Assembly (NCBI GenBank): GCA_021797265.1
Contig: JAJZZZ010000011.1
Location: forward strand, 1-18,894
DNA: 18,894 bases
Source of the DNA: Thermoplasmata archaeon
GTDB lineage: Archaea; Thermoplasmatota; Thermoplasmata; Thermoplasmatales; Thermoplasmataceae
Reading direction: 5' to 3'
A model generated the notes under the pieces. The model saw only the letters and a list, made by a program, of their open reading frames with translations. It was not told where the DNA came from and searched no databases. Position numbers and translations under genes: made by a program. Shown in pieces: positions 1-8,346 of this stretch (the stretch's first letter is position 1; each line of letters begins with the position of its first letter).

Positions 1-876
1 CCACTGGTGCGCCAGCTCGTGGGCTATGACTTCTGCGATGCTCTTGTAGTTGGATGATCCTGTTGAATCATCTATGGACAGATATATCTCCCTGAATGTT
101 ATTGCGCCCCAGTTCTCCATTGCGCCCGCCCCGAACTCAGGCACTGAAATCAGGTGGAGCTTTGGCAGCATGTAGGGTATCCCGAAGTACTCGCCATAGA
201 GATCCAGCACCTTCCCTGCGATTTCAACCGGAAAGTCTGATGAGGTGAGCCCTCCATGCGGTGCTGCCAGGATAATCTCGGTACTGCCATGCCTGACCGA
301 TCTGGAATCAAACTTCCCCACACCCATGTACAGCAGGTAAGTGGACATCCTGGGTGTTCTATGGAAAACAACAACCTTCCTTCCTCCGCTCTCGGTCACG
401 GACTTGGCGGGCATGTTGGATATGGCATCAAGATCCTTATCAATATCCAGTGAAAGATCAAAGGTTGCCTTGTAGAAGGGATGGTCGACGCATGGGAATG
501 CCCGTCTTGCGCCATTGGATTCAAACTGCGTGGTGAAGACATCGGCGTTTCCGTATTTTGCCAGGTAGAAGCCTGTCAGGAGCCGGGGGATGGCGCCGTT
601 GAAGTTTATCTTCAGCACTGAGTCCTTGCCTGGTGTGCAGTTGAACACGACCGTCTGGCTTTCCCTTGCATCTATGGGCTTCACCGCCCTGCCGTCAAGA
701 TCCGCATCTGTTATGGAGAGGTCCACGCTGTCCAGTACCAGCCTTTCACTGGACGACCTGAAGCGTATTTCCTCAGTTCCCCGGTATGTGTGCCTGCCAC
801 TGTCTATGGACAGGCTGATTGAATAGTTCTCTATCATGAGGCCGGTGTTTGGATCCGCTTTCTCGGGGCGGTTCAT
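1..876 (-). CDS. M1 family zinc aminopeptidase, tricorn-interacting-factor type (3' truncated by window edge)
   Basis: N-terminal part of a metallo-aminopeptidase that removes N-terminal residues from short peptides. In Thermoplasma the family (factors F2/F3) finishes peptides made by proteasome and tricorn. Visible are the substrate-binding GAMENWG motif and, at the very edge of the window, HELAHQW with the two zinc histidines and catalytic glutamate; the rest lies outside. It is clearly paralogous to the gene immediately upstream: both contain TTQFES-GAR-AFPCVDHP and an identical stretch from PKLHLISVPEF to AITFRE. The reading frame is open to position 1. The ATG at 876 directly abuts the upstream TGA (877-879), with GGGG five bases ahead, suggesting translational coupling. 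A second ATG at 837 gives MIENYSISL, which aligns better with the start of the paralog and is a real alternative. Family assignment is secure; F2 versus F3 cannot be decided here. Confidence 0.9.
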   Translation of the reverse strand, partial: MNRPEKADPNTGLMIENYSISLSIDSGRHTYRGTEEIRFRSSSERLVLDSVDLSITDADLDGRAVKPIDARESQTVVFNCTPGKDSVLKINFNGAIPRLLTGFYLAKYGNADVFTTQFESNGARRAFPCVDHPFYKATFDLSLDIDKDLDAISNMPAKSVTESGGRKVVVFHRTPRMSTYLLYMGVGKFDSRSVRHGSTEIILAAPHGGLTSSDFPVEIAGKVLDLYGEYFGIPYMLPKLHLISVPEFGAGAMENWGAITFREIYLSIDDSTGSSNYKSIAEVIAHELAHQW

Positions 877-3261
877 TCACTGCCCCTTTCCCTTCACAAG
901 GCGTGAATATATCTCAAGGGATTCCAGGCTCTTCTTCACGCCCTTGGCAAATGAGGGCTTCTCCAGTGATTCCAGCTTCCTCTTTATCTGTTCCTCACGG
1001 CCCAGGCCCACGAATGGCACAACGCTTTCAAGCATGGAGCCCGTGTAACCTGTGCCCTCGAAATATTTCTCCACAATGGCCACGGCATCTTCGAGGTTCT
1101 GGAACACGGCTTCCCTTGCTTCCGGGTTCATTGCCATGTAGATGTACACCCTCATGACATCCTGCTTCTTCACCTGGCCGCTCTTCACGAGTTCAAGATA
1201 CTTCCCAAGGTTCTCATTACCCTTGAGGAAAGCCAGACCCATGAGGATTTTCAGGCGGTCCTCGTCTGAATCTGATGATTTGAGGGTAGAAAGCAGTCCC
1301 TGGAAGTCGTTGGACACAAGGGCGTATGAAATGGCCACTGCAGATTTCAGGTCTGAATCAACATCGGGGAATTTGCTGAAGAGAGCGGACATTTCAGACG
1401 CATAACCGTTATCCACAAGGGCAAGTGCCATTGTGACCGATTCTCTCAGGACAGAAGTGGAATCCGGCTCACCCTTCCTGTACTTTCCAATTGAATCTGC
1501 CTGCCTGCGGAGGTAATCCCTGGCAATCTTTGTGATCTTTTCCTCCTGCGGCATAACAAGGTGCAGTGTCATGAGTTCGCCGCTTATCTCGTGGGCCACG
1601 GTGGGATGTGTGTTTCCCATGAAAATTGCCAGATCTGACAGGTAGCGGTCAAGATTTATCTCCCCAGCCTTGAGGAATGCGTAGCTGTCAGTCAGCAGCC
1701 CCAGCACGTCCATGTAGTCAAGCTTGCTGAAGTTGCGCCGGAGGGATTCCATTGAGACCTCATCGTAGATTACACGGTAAAAGCCGGTGTTCCTTGAATT
1801 GAGCTTGATGAACCCTGTGGCATCAATATCCATTGACTGGGATTCCATGAGCAATGATTCCACTCCTGAATCTCTCACCACAGTGAGCGGCACCGGCCAT
1901 TTCTCTGTCCCGGCTTTTCCAAGCATGAGGAACCTCTTCTGTTCCAGCCTGATTTTGCCGCCATTCCTTGTGACCCGTACCACTGGATAGCCCATGCGCT
2001 TTATCCATGCCTCCATTATCCTTGACACAGGCATGCCTGATGCCTTTTCTATTGATCCCCAGAGATCTGATCCCCTGGCATTGCCGTATTCATGATCCTT
2101 GAGGTATTTCCTTATGCCGTTCCTGAAGTTGTCAGTGCCGGCATACCCCTCTATCATCCTGAGTATGCTTGCGCCCTTGCCGTAGCTTATCTCGTCGAAT
2201 ATCTGGGCTATGTCGTCGGGGGTCTTCACCTCAGCCTCTATGGGGTGTGAGTTCTGGAGGGAATCGCCATTGAGTGCACCCGCCGTTTCCGTCATGAAGA
2301 AGTCTCCCCACATGTACCAGTCCTTGTGGAGTTCGTCCACCATCTTGAATGACATGAAGGTGGCAAAGCTCTCGTTGAGCCAGAGATCGTTCCACCACTC
2401 CATGGTTACAAGATCCCCGAACCACTGGTGCGCCAGCTCGTGGGCAACAACCTCTGACACGCGGTGCCTCACCGAGGCACTTGTTTTCTCGTTCACCAGT
2501 ATGACCAGCTCCCTGAAAGTGATGGCCCCCCAGTTCTCCATTGCGCCTGCTCCGAACTCCGGCACTGAAATCAGGTGGAGCTTTGGAAGTGCATACTTGA
2601 TCCCGAAGTAATCCTCGTACTTGGCAATGACATGCTCTGCCTCCACAAGGGGAAAATCATTGCTCAGGAGCCTTCCCTTGGGCGCCGTGAGATATCCGTC
2701 AATATGCCCCATCTTCCTGTGAATGCTGTCAAATTTCCCAACGCCTATGTACAGCAGGTACGTGGACATTCTTGGGGTGTCGCTGAACGTAACTTTTTTC
2801 CTGCCTCCCACCTTCTCAGTGGAAGCCACCGGCATGTTTGATATGGCCTCCAGATCGTTGTCAATGACAAGTTTCAAGGAAAATACGGCTTTGTAATCTG
2901 GATGGTCAACACAGGGAAATGCCTGCCTGGCGCCTGTGGATTCAAACTGTGTGGTGATCATGTGGTCATTTCCGTATTTGGCCACATACAGGCCCATGAG
3001 GGTCTCACCGACTTTGGCTGAGAATTTCACCTCAATGGTTTCAGTCCGGCCCAGTTTATGATCGGTATTCACCGTTTCATCCTTGCTGTTGATTGTGAAT
3101 TTGATGGGTTTTCCGCCGGAAGACATCTCATGTATGTCAATTCCCACGGAATTGAGGAAAAACGTGTCGCCCTCTCCTGCCAGGGTGATCTTCTCCACCC
3201 CGGTATATTCAAGTTTTCTGAAGTCTATGTTGAGTTCGATGTCGTATTTTTCTATTTTCAT
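877..3261 (-). CDS. M1 family zinc aminopeptidase (tricorn interacting factor F2/F3-like)
   Basis: A complete 794-residue cytosolic aminopeptidase, close to the roughly 780 residues known for Thermoplasma factors F2 and F3. GAMENWG lies at about residues 239-245. The zinc site HELAHQWFGDLVT starts at about 274, with the third ligand in WLNESFATF about 20 residues later. YGKGASILRMI carries the tyrosine expected to stabilise the transition state. The C-terminal third is helical repeat-like, as in the family. I start it at the ATG at 3261 rather than the TTG at 3273, because a TATA box at 3284-3293 is placed for a leaderless transcript beginning at that ATG. It is first in a two-gene unit with the paralog ending at position 1. 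It probably works downstream of proteasome and tricorn in peptide turnover. No signal peptide is visible. Confidence 0.95.
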   Translation of the reverse strand: MKIEKYDIELNIDFRKLEYTGVEKITLAGEGDTFFLNSVGIDIHEMSSGGKPIKFTINSKDETVNTDHKLGRTETIEVKFSAKVGETLMGLYVAKYGNDHMITTQFESTGARQAFPCVDHPDYKAVFSLKLVIDNDLEAISNMPVASTEKVGGRKKVTFSDTPRMSTYLLYIGVGKFDSIHRKMGHIDGYLTAPKGRLLSNDFPLVEAEHVIAKYEDYFGIKYALPKLHLISVPEFGAGAMENWGAITFRELVILVNEKTSASVRHRVSEVVAHELAHQWFGDLVTMEWWNDLWLNESFATFMSFKMVDELHKDWYMWGDFFMTETAGALNGDSLQNSHPIEAEVKTPDDIAQIFDEISYGKGASILRMIEGYAGTDNFRNGIRKYLKDHEYGNARGSDLWGSIEKASGMPVSRIMEAWIKRMGYPVVRVTRNGGKIRLEQKRFLMLGKAGTEKWPVPLTVVRDSGVESLLMESQSMDIDATGFIKLNSRNTGFYRVIYDEVSMESLRRNFSKLDYMDVLGLLTDSYAFLKAGEINLDRYLSDLAIFMGNTHPTVAHEISGELMTLHLVMPQEEKITKIARDYLRRQADSIGKYRKGEPDSTSVLRESVTMALALVDNGYASEMSALFSKFPDVDSDLKSAVAISYALVSNDFQGLLSTLKSSDSDEDRLKILMGLAFLKGNENLGKYLELVKSGQVKKQDVMRVYIYMAMNPEAREAVFQNLEDAVAIVEKYFEGTGYTGSMLESVVPFVGLGREEQIKRKLESLEKPSFAKGVKKSLESLEIYSRLVKGKGQ

Positions 3262-3283
3262 GCAATTCTGCAAAGTATCTTTG

Positions 3284-3293
3284 AATTAATAAA
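3284..3293 (-). promoter_or_regulatory. Box A (TATA) promoter of the M1 aminopeptidase pair
   Basis: Read on the minus strand the sequence is TTTATTAATT, centred about 27 nt upstream of the ATG at 3261. This is the expected distance for a leaderless archaeal transcript and supports that start codon. Confidence 0.55.
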
Positions 3294-3320
3294 TGATTCG
3301 GGAGGTTCAGTCCATAAAAA

Positions 3321-4973
3321 TCAGATTCCGCTGAATTTCTCCCTGAGTATTGAAGTCACGTATCCCTTTGCCTGCTCCAGGTTTATTTTTGGCGGCATGG
3401 GCCTCTCGTCGGAATCCACGAAAACATTCAGCACTGCAGGACCCTTTGCTGCCATGAGTTCTGTCAGGGCACCGTCAAGGTCGGAAGCTTTCCTGGCAGT
3501 GAAGGCCTCGATTTCAATGCTCTTCGCAAGGGCCTCGAAATCAGGGTTGTAGAGATCCACCCCGAATTCCGGGTAACCCATGACCTCTTCCTCAAACTTG
3601 ATCATGCCAAGCTTTGAGTTGTTGAAAACTATGTATTTCACAGGCCTTGAATACTTCCTTGCGGTTATGAGTTCCATCATGGTCATGGCGAAACTACCGT
3701 CTCCCACTATGGCCAGCACGGGTCTTCCAGAGGCAAATGATGCGCCTATTGCGCCTGGAACCCCTGCCCCCATTGTTCCCAGCCACGATGAGAACAGGAA
3801 CCTGTGTCCCTCCTTAAGCCTGAGATTACGTGCTGCCCAGACAGTTACATTGCCTGTGTCTGCAACAATGACTGCATTGTCCTCAAGCTTGCTGGAAACC
3901 GCAGAAACAACGGCCTCAGGCTTTATGGGATCTGTCGCGCCGTCCTCGATGGCCTTCAGGCTTTCCAGCCATTTCTCCTTCTCCTGGGACAGACCATCGT
4001 AGTATTTCTTCTGCTTGTCCTGAACCTTCAATTTTTTCAGGAATACATCGGCATGGCATACAGAGTAAAGATCCGGCTTGACCCTCTTGCCAATCTTAAG
4101 AGGGTTTGAATCCACCTGTATGAACTTAACGCCATCCGGAAGGAACTGCACATAGGGGAAGGATGTGCCTATGAGTATAACCAGGTCGGCCTTCTTCATG
4201 GCAGCAACTGAAGGTTTGGTCCCCAGAAGCCCCAGTCCCCCCATAACACGTGGGTCCATGTCAGAAAGTATCCCCTTGCCATTCAGCGCGTATATGAGAG
4301 GTGCCCCGATCCTTGTTGATAGATCCTTGAGGCCATCCGCACATCCAGCTGCTCCACGGCCGTACATTATTACAGGACGCTGGCTCTGGTCGATTGCTTT
4401 CCCTATGTCCGCCAGATCAGGTTCCATGGTGACTGCGGGCCTCTCTGTCATGCCATAGTCATCGTGCAGTTTTGCCTGGGATCTCAGTATGTCCACGGGA
4501 AGATCAAGGTGAGCCACGCCAGGATGTGCGCGTGCCTCGAATATGGCTCTTTTCACCAGACGTCCCGCGGAATCGGGATTTATTATTCTTGCCTGGAATA
4601 CAGAAACATCGCTGTACAGATGCATCATGTCAACCTCCTGGAAATAATCTGTCCCAATGAGGTCAGTCTCTATCTGGCCAGTCAGTGCAAGAACCGGAGA
4701 GGCCTCCATCTTTGCATCATAAAGTCCGTTGAGAAGATGTATTGAGCCGGGTCCGGAAGTGCCCATGCATACTGCAATGTCACCCGTATACTTCGCTTCA
4801 AATGATGCAGCCAGAGCAGCGCCCTCCTCGTGCCTGACCTGTATGAACTCAATGGCTGTGTTCCTTCTTATGGCATCCATGAGGGGATTCAGGGAATCCC
4901 CTGGCAATCCGTATATCCTCTTCACTCCGGATTTCACAAGGGCATCTATTATCAGTTCTGCTACCGTTGTCAT
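3321..4973 (-). CDS. Thiamine-diphosphate-dependent pyruvate oxidase / pyruvate:quinone oxidoreductase (PoxB-like)
   Basis: A 550-residue three-domain ThDP/FAD enzyme. An N-terminal Pyr domain contains VRHEEGAALAA with the catalytic glutamate at about 50. A central FAD-binding domain follows (about 190-320). The C-terminal PP domain has the ThDP/Mg signature GDGSFAM at 424-430, ending in VFNN near 452. Similarity to E. coli PoxB runs to the end: PPKINLEQAKGY matches the PPQIKLEQAKGF block there, which favours PoxB over acetolactate synthase. The protein stops right after this block, so the amphipathic C-terminal peptide that binds bacterial PoxB to the membrane is absent. The likely reaction is oxidative decarboxylation of pyruvate to acetate and CO2, with electrons going to quinone or O2; the acceptor is inferred. 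Acetolactate synthase-like activity is the alternative. It is divergent from the Sua5 gene, with the ATG at 4973. Confidence 0.85.
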   Translation of the reverse strand: MTTVAELIIDALVKSGVKRIYGLPGDSLNPLMDAIRRNTAIEFIQVRHEEGAALAASFEAKYTGDIAVCMGTSGPGSIHLLNGLYDAKMEASPVLALTGQIETDLIGTDYFQEVDMMHLYSDVSVFQARIINPDSAGRLVKRAIFEARAHPGVAHLDLPVDILRSQAKLHDDYGMTERPAVTMEPDLADIGKAIDQSQRPVIMYGRGAAGCADGLKDLSTRIGAPLIYALNGKGILSDMDPRVMGGLGLLGTKPSVAAMKKADLVILIGTSFPYVQFLPDGVKFIQVDSNPLKIGKRVKPDLYSVCHADVFLKKLKVQDKQKKYYDGLSQEKEKWLESLKAIEDGATDPIKPEAVVSAVSSKLEDNAVIVADTGNVTVWAARNLRLKEGHRFLFSSWLGTMGAGVPGAIGASFASGRPVLAIVGDGSFAMTMMELITARKYSRPVKYIVFNNSKLGMIKFEEEVMGYPEFGVDLYNPDFEALAKSIEIEAFTARKASDLDGALTELMAAKGPAVLNVFVDSDERPMPPKINLEQAKGYVTSILREKFSGI

Positions 4974-5026
4974 GGGTCAACATGCCCCTCTTCATAGTTT
5001 AACCTTTGCAGTTTCTTTGCCGTGCA

Positions 5027-5046
5027 CTGTAACAGCTGCAATGCAG
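5027..5046. promoter_or_regulatory. Two back-to-back inverted repeats in the PoxB-like/Sua5 divergent intergenic region
   Basis: CTGT-A-ACAG (5027-5035) is immediately followed by CTGCA-A-TGCAG (5036-5046). Both are perfect inverted repeats with a single A spacer, and they sit between the two divergent genes. This looks operator-like, but no regulator is identified. Confidence 0.3.
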
Positions 5047-5058
5047 GGTGCCTGTTGC

Positions 5059-5066
5059 TTTATTTC
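5059..5066 (+). promoter_or_regulatory. Candidate box A for the Sua5 gene
   Basis: CTTTATTT sits about 45 nt upstream of the ATG at 5107. This would place transcription start near 5088 and leave a short leader containing AAGGT just ahead of the start codon. Confidence 0.35.
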
Positions 5067-5106
5067 CTTATTTGCCATGGAATCATTATTGAATGGTCAA
5101 GGTAAT

Positions 5107-6201
5107 ATGCCGGAGAATCATCTGCCCCTGATGCCATCCCAAACCCGCATAATTAAGGTCGACCAGGATAACCCTGATCCGCAGGCTGTTAAGTCAGGTG
5201 CAGCGGTAATTCTTGCCGGAGGCACTGTGATCTTCCCCACTGAAACTGTATATGGGCTGGGTGCCAACGGCCTTGACCAGGACGCATGCCTGAAGATATT
5301 TACAGCCAAGAACAGGCCTGCGGACAACCCGCTCATACTTCATATATCCGCCCTTGAGATGCTTGATGGCATAGCGGTTCTTCCGGATTCCAGTGTCAGG
5401 CAGAGGCTGGCACACTTCTGGCCCGGACCCCTCACTGTGCTGCTAGAGAAGACCGATGTTGTTCCCGCCGCCGTATCCGCAGGACAGCCGACTGTTGCTG
5501 TGAGGATGCCGGACAACAGGCTGGCGCTGGAACTTATATCTGCCTCAGGCGTGCCCATAGCGGCCCCCAGCGCAAACCTGTCCACCAGGCCCAGTATAAC
5601 GGATTCACAGGATGCCGTCCTGGAAATGTCCGGAAGGGTTGATCTCATTTACGATTCAGGGAAGACCAGCTTCGGGGTGGAATCCACAATACTTGATCTC
5701 ACCACGACGCCTCCAAGGCTGCTCAGGGCGGGATCAACGACTGTTGAGAGCCTGCAGGAGGTTTTCGGGAGCATTGAAATATCCGATGCGGCAAGGGGTA
5801 CTGTGGATAGCAATGTGGCCATAACACCTGGCATGAAGTACAGGCACTACGCGCCCGAAAAGCCATTCTTCCTCATGAGCAGCATGGAGGATTTCAGGCG
5901 GCTTGTGAATCTTGACATTGACCATCTGGGAATCCTTGCAATGGGCGCTGATGAGGCATGCAGCGATGATCAGTGCCTCAGGCTTGGGAGCATGAATGAC
6001 CTCAGGCAGGTCGGACACAACCTGTTCTCTGCTTTCAGGGAGCTTGACCGGAGCGATTTTAACATGGCCGTGATTCATCCATTCCCGGAAAATGGATACG
6101 GCCTGGCAATCATGAACAGGATACGGAAGGCCACATCTCACCATGTCATGACCGCGGAGGAAGTGCTGGAACTGGCCGGAAACTCAAACCAATCTCTCTG
6201 A
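5107..6201 (+). CDS. L-threonylcarbamoyladenylate synthase, Sua5 type (YrdC + Sua5 domains)
   Basis: Makes threonylcarbamoyl-AMP from threonine, bicarbonate and ATP, the first step of t6A37 modification of ANN-decoding tRNAs; the product goes to the Kae1/KEOPS complex. The YrdC domain covers about residues 15-205. It contains PTETVYGLGA, the KNRP basic motif at 68-71, and PSANLS at 154-159, which lines the nucleotide site. The interdomain motif PGMKYRHYAP at 241-250 is diagnostic of Sua5 rather than single-domain YrdC/TsaC, and a Sua5 domain follows to residue 364. The open frame extends upstream to 4729, but that part lies antisense inside the PoxB-like gene and has no domain. I take the ATG at 5107, preceded by AAGGT at 5099-5103. 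ATG 5131 (356 residues) is also possible. Confidence 0.92.
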   Translation: MPENHLPLMPSQTRIIKVDQDNPDPQAVKSGAAVILAGGTVIFPTETVYGLGANGLDQDACLKIFTAKNRPADNPLILHISALEMLDGIAVLPDSSVRQRLAHFWPGPLTVLLEKTDVVPAAVSAGQPTVAVRMPDNRLALELISASGVPIAAPSANLSTRPSITDSQDAVLEMSGRVDLIYDSGKTSFGVESTILDLTTTPPRLLRAGSTTVESLQEVFGSIEISDAARGTVDSNVAITPGMKYRHYAPEKPFFLMSSMEDFRRLVNLDIDHLGILAMGADEACSDDQCLRLGSMNDLRQVGHNLFSAFRELDRSDFNMAVIHPFPENGYGLAIMNRIRKATSHHVMTAEEVLELAGNSNQSL

Positions 6202-6235
6202 TGGCTGAACCCGCTGTGATGGAATCTGCAATCCC

Positions 6236-6242
6236 TTTTATA
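6236..6242 (+). promoter_or_regulatory. Box A promoter of purEK
   Basis: TTTTATA is centred 24 nt before the purE ATG (6263), so the mRNA would be leaderless or nearly so. No Shine-Dalgarno-like sequence lies between the box and the start codon. Confidence 0.55.
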
Positions 6243-6262
6243 CCATCTGCAAATTTCTAAGC

Positions 6263-6736
6263 ATGGCAAAAGTTGGAGTAATCATGGGCAGCAGCAGCGA
6301 TTTTGATCACATGAGGGATGCCATAACCGTCCTGGGCGAACTGGGAATTGAGGTCGAATACAGGATAGTTTCTGCGCACAGGACACCTGATCTTATGTAT
6401 GAATATGCCAGGAGTGCCCAGTCCAGAGGGATTGAGGTCATCATAGCTGGAGCCGGCGGTTCTGCACATCTTCCCGGCATGACCGCAGCGCTCACTCCAC
6501 TGCCGGTAATAGGCGTCCCCATTCAGACAAGGAGCCTGAACGGCATGGATTCACTCCTGTCAATAGTGCAGATGCCTGCCGGAATTCCCGTGGCAACCGT
6601 GGCAATAGGCGGATCAAGGAATGCGGCACTGCTGGCTGCAAGGATTCTAGGCATAAAGTATCCTGAAGTTGCTGAGAAGGTAAGGAAGTTCATGGAGAAC
6701 CAGACACAGAAGGTCATGGGTGAAAAGCTGGAATGA
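6263..6736 (+). CDS. purE: N5-carboxyaminoimidazole ribonucleotide mutase, class I PurE
   Basis: Converts N5-CAIR to CAIR in de novo purine synthesis. At 157 residues it has the usual length of class I PurE. GSSSD at 9-13 binds the phosphate, SAHRTP at 37-42 carries the conserved active-site histidine (H39), and [12 protein letters not shown] follows at 62-73. The segment from VPIQTR to SLLSIVQMP (about 85-105) is the class I form. Class I enzymes need PurK to supply N5-CAIR, and purK indeed follows, overlapping by the ATGA at 6733-6736. Translation of the pair is therefore probably coupled. The promoter is the box A at 6236-6242. Confidence 0.96.
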   Translation: MAKVGVIMGSSSDFDHMRDAITVLGELGIEVEYRIVSAHRTPDLMYEYARSAQSRGIEVIIAGAGGSAHLPGMTAALTPLPVIGVPIQTRSLNGMDSLLSIVQMPAGIPVATVAIGGSRNAALLAARILGIKYPEVAEKVRKFMENQTQKVMGEKLE

Positions 6737-7821
6737 ACATAGGCATAATCGGCGGCGGTCAGCTGGGCTGGATGATGATACTTGAAGGGCGGAAGCTGGG
6801 ATACGGATTCAACAGCATTGATTCAGATTTCTCAAAGCCGGGCGTGCGCATCTCGGATCATGGCTTCACCTACCATCAGTACAGGGAATTTGTTGATTCA
6901 TCAGACGTCGTGACATACGAGTTCGAGCATGTTGACGACAGGGTTCTTGATTATGCTGATTCCATGGGAAAACTGAGGCCGGGGATGCTCCCCATAAGGC
7001 TCAAGAGGGACCGGTCCCTAGAAAAGGAATTCCTGCGAGATGCGGGCCTGCCGGTGGCGCCCTTCACTGTTGTGAATAGCCTTGAGGAACTCGGGAAAGC
7101 TTCCAAGGAGTTTGACCGATCAATAGCAAAGTCTGCCATGGGTGGATATGACGGCAAGGGCCAGTATCCCATATCTCCCGGCAGGATTCCCGGAGACATG
7201 CCACAGGGCAAATATGTGCTGGAGGAATTCGTGGACTTCAGCCAGGAAGCCTCCATCATAGCATCCAGGGACATCCATGGGAAGATGGCCTTCCATACGA
7301 CTTCCCTGAACGTTAACATGAGGGGGATGCTTGTCTACAACATAGCCCCATTTCCTGATACCGGCATGAAAGAGATTGCCAGGAAGCTACTTGAGAAGCT
7401 TGATTACACTGGCGTCATGGGAATCGAATTCTTCATCAGGGACGGGAAGCCCATGATCAATGAATTCTCACCAAGAGTCCACAATTCCGGACACCACACT
7501 CTGCTGGGGTCCTCCATATCTCAGTTCGAACAGCATATCAGAGCAATAGCAGGGCTTCCTGTACCGGAACCGGAATTACTGTCTGCATCCGGCATATTGA
7601 ATATAATAGGAAGACAGATAAGCGAAGAACTGAAGAACAGGATTCTTGAAATACCGGGAACCCAGATCTACTGGTACGGAAAAGACAACGCCAAGAAGAG
7701 AAGGAAAGTTGGCCATGTGAATGTTGTTGCCGGTTCAGTAGGTGAGGTTAAGGACAGGATTGATGCGCTGATTGACATTATGTACGGCGGAAATATCCTG
7801 GATTTCCTGGAGTATTCCTAG
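6733..7821 (+). CDS. purK: N5-carboxyaminoimidazole ribonucleotide synthetase (ATP-grasp PurK)
   Basis: ATP- and bicarbonate-dependent carboxylation of AIR to N5-CAIR, the substrate of PurE. The 362-residue ATP-grasp protein starts with the preATP-grasp motif [12 protein letters not shown]. It has TYEFEHV at 61-67 for the AIR-binding region and the glycine-rich ATP loop [15 protein letters not shown] near 132-146. FEF-type metal-binding residues are represented by MGIEFFI and [16 protein letters not shown]. It overlaps purE by four bases and ends at TAG 7819-7821. That stop overlaps the TAG of the convergent ACT-domain gene through the palindrome CTAG, leaving no intergenic terminator between the two operons. 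Confidence 0.95.
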   Translation: MNIGIIGGGQLGWMMILEGRKLGYGFNSIDSDFSKPGVRISDHGFTYHQYREFVDSSDVVTYEFEHVDDRVLDYADSMGKLRPGMLPIRLKRDRSLEKEFLRDAGLPVAPFTVVNSLEELGKASKEFDRSIAKSAMGGYDGKGQYPISPGRIPGDMPQGKYVLEEFVDFSQEASIIASRDIHGKMAFHTTSLNVNMRGMLVYNIAPFPDTGMKEIARKLLEKLDYTGVMGIEFFIRDGKPMINEFSPRVHNSGHHTLLGSSISQFEQHIRAIAGLPVPEPELLSASGILNIIGRQISEELKNRILEIPGTQIYWYGKDNAKKRRKVGHVNVVAGSVGEVKDRIDALIDIMYGGNILDFLEYS

Positions 7822-8333
7822 AGTATTACCACAGCTTCAACGCCGGGAATCTTCTTCAGGTCAGACAGGAGGTGCCCCGGGATTGGGCTGTCCGTGACTA
7901 TGGTTGCCCTTGGGCTGTCCACAAGCTCCGGATCGTCCACTATGACCTGCCGTATGCTGATGTTCTCCCTGGCAATTACCTGTGAAACCCCTGAAATTAT
8001 GCCGGGCTGTGTAGCGGAAGTTGGAACTATCTGGATCACTCCCATGCCCAGTCTTGAGCTGACCATCGAGAAATCAGGGATAGGCTTCAGCTGTGAGTAA
8101 AAATTGGAAAGCTCAGGATCGCTGATTATCTTGCCCAGTATCTCAATGACAGCCCTCCTGTCAACGCCCAGCGCCTGAGCTATGGCAGAAGCTTTGACCT
8201 CCACATCGCCGCAGTAAACCCTGGGCATGTTCTCATGATCTTTCCTCACGGATAGGCCAAGCGAGATCAACTTTCTCAGCACCTTTATCTGTGAAGGGTA
8301 CCTTGCAAAGTTGTCGTTTATGTATTTCCACAT
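7818..8333 (-). CDS. Predicted regulator of amino acid metabolism: HTH-like + ACT domain (COG2150-like)
   Basis: A 171-residue protein. The N-terminal half is helical (about 11-70) and includes ASAIAQALGVDRRAVIEIL, which resembles a helix-turn-helix. The C-terminal ACT domain (about 97-170) has the pattern TQPGIISGVSQVIARENISI followed by RATIVTDSPIPGHLLSDLKK and the terminal GVEAVVIL strand. ACT domains bind amino acids or similar effectors, so an amino-acid-responsive regulator is the likely role; the effector and targets are unknown. It lies 13 nt behind radA, third in the gap-radA unit. Its stop codon overlaps that of the convergent purK. The family match is from recall of the archaeal ACT-domain family and is good; the function is inference. 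Confidence 0.8.
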   Translation of the reverse strand: MWKYINDNFARYPSQIKVLRKLISLGLSVRKDHENMPRVYCGDVEVKASAIAQALGVDRRAVIEILGKIISDPELSNFYSQLKPIPDFSMVSSRLGMGVIQIVPTSATQPGIISGVSQVIARENISIRQVIVDDPELVDSPRATIVTDSPIPGHLLSDLKKIPGVEAVVIL

Positions 8334-8346
8334 TTTCCAGTCTTAT

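Noticed and set aside
849..1157. Plus-strand frames of about 100 codons opposite the aminopeptidase genes, and similar antisense frames elsewhere
   Set aside because: They are shadows of well-supported genes, have no family resemblance and lack their own promoters.
3262..3273. TTG start at 3273 for the complete M1 aminopeptidase
   Set aside because: It adds only four residues, and the TATA box at 3284-3293 is too close to it; spacing favours ATG 3261.
4729..5106. In-frame N-terminal extension of the Sua5 gene back to 4729
   Set aside because: Most of it lies antisense inside the PoxB-like gene, adds no domain and would give a protein far longer than Sua5 homologs.
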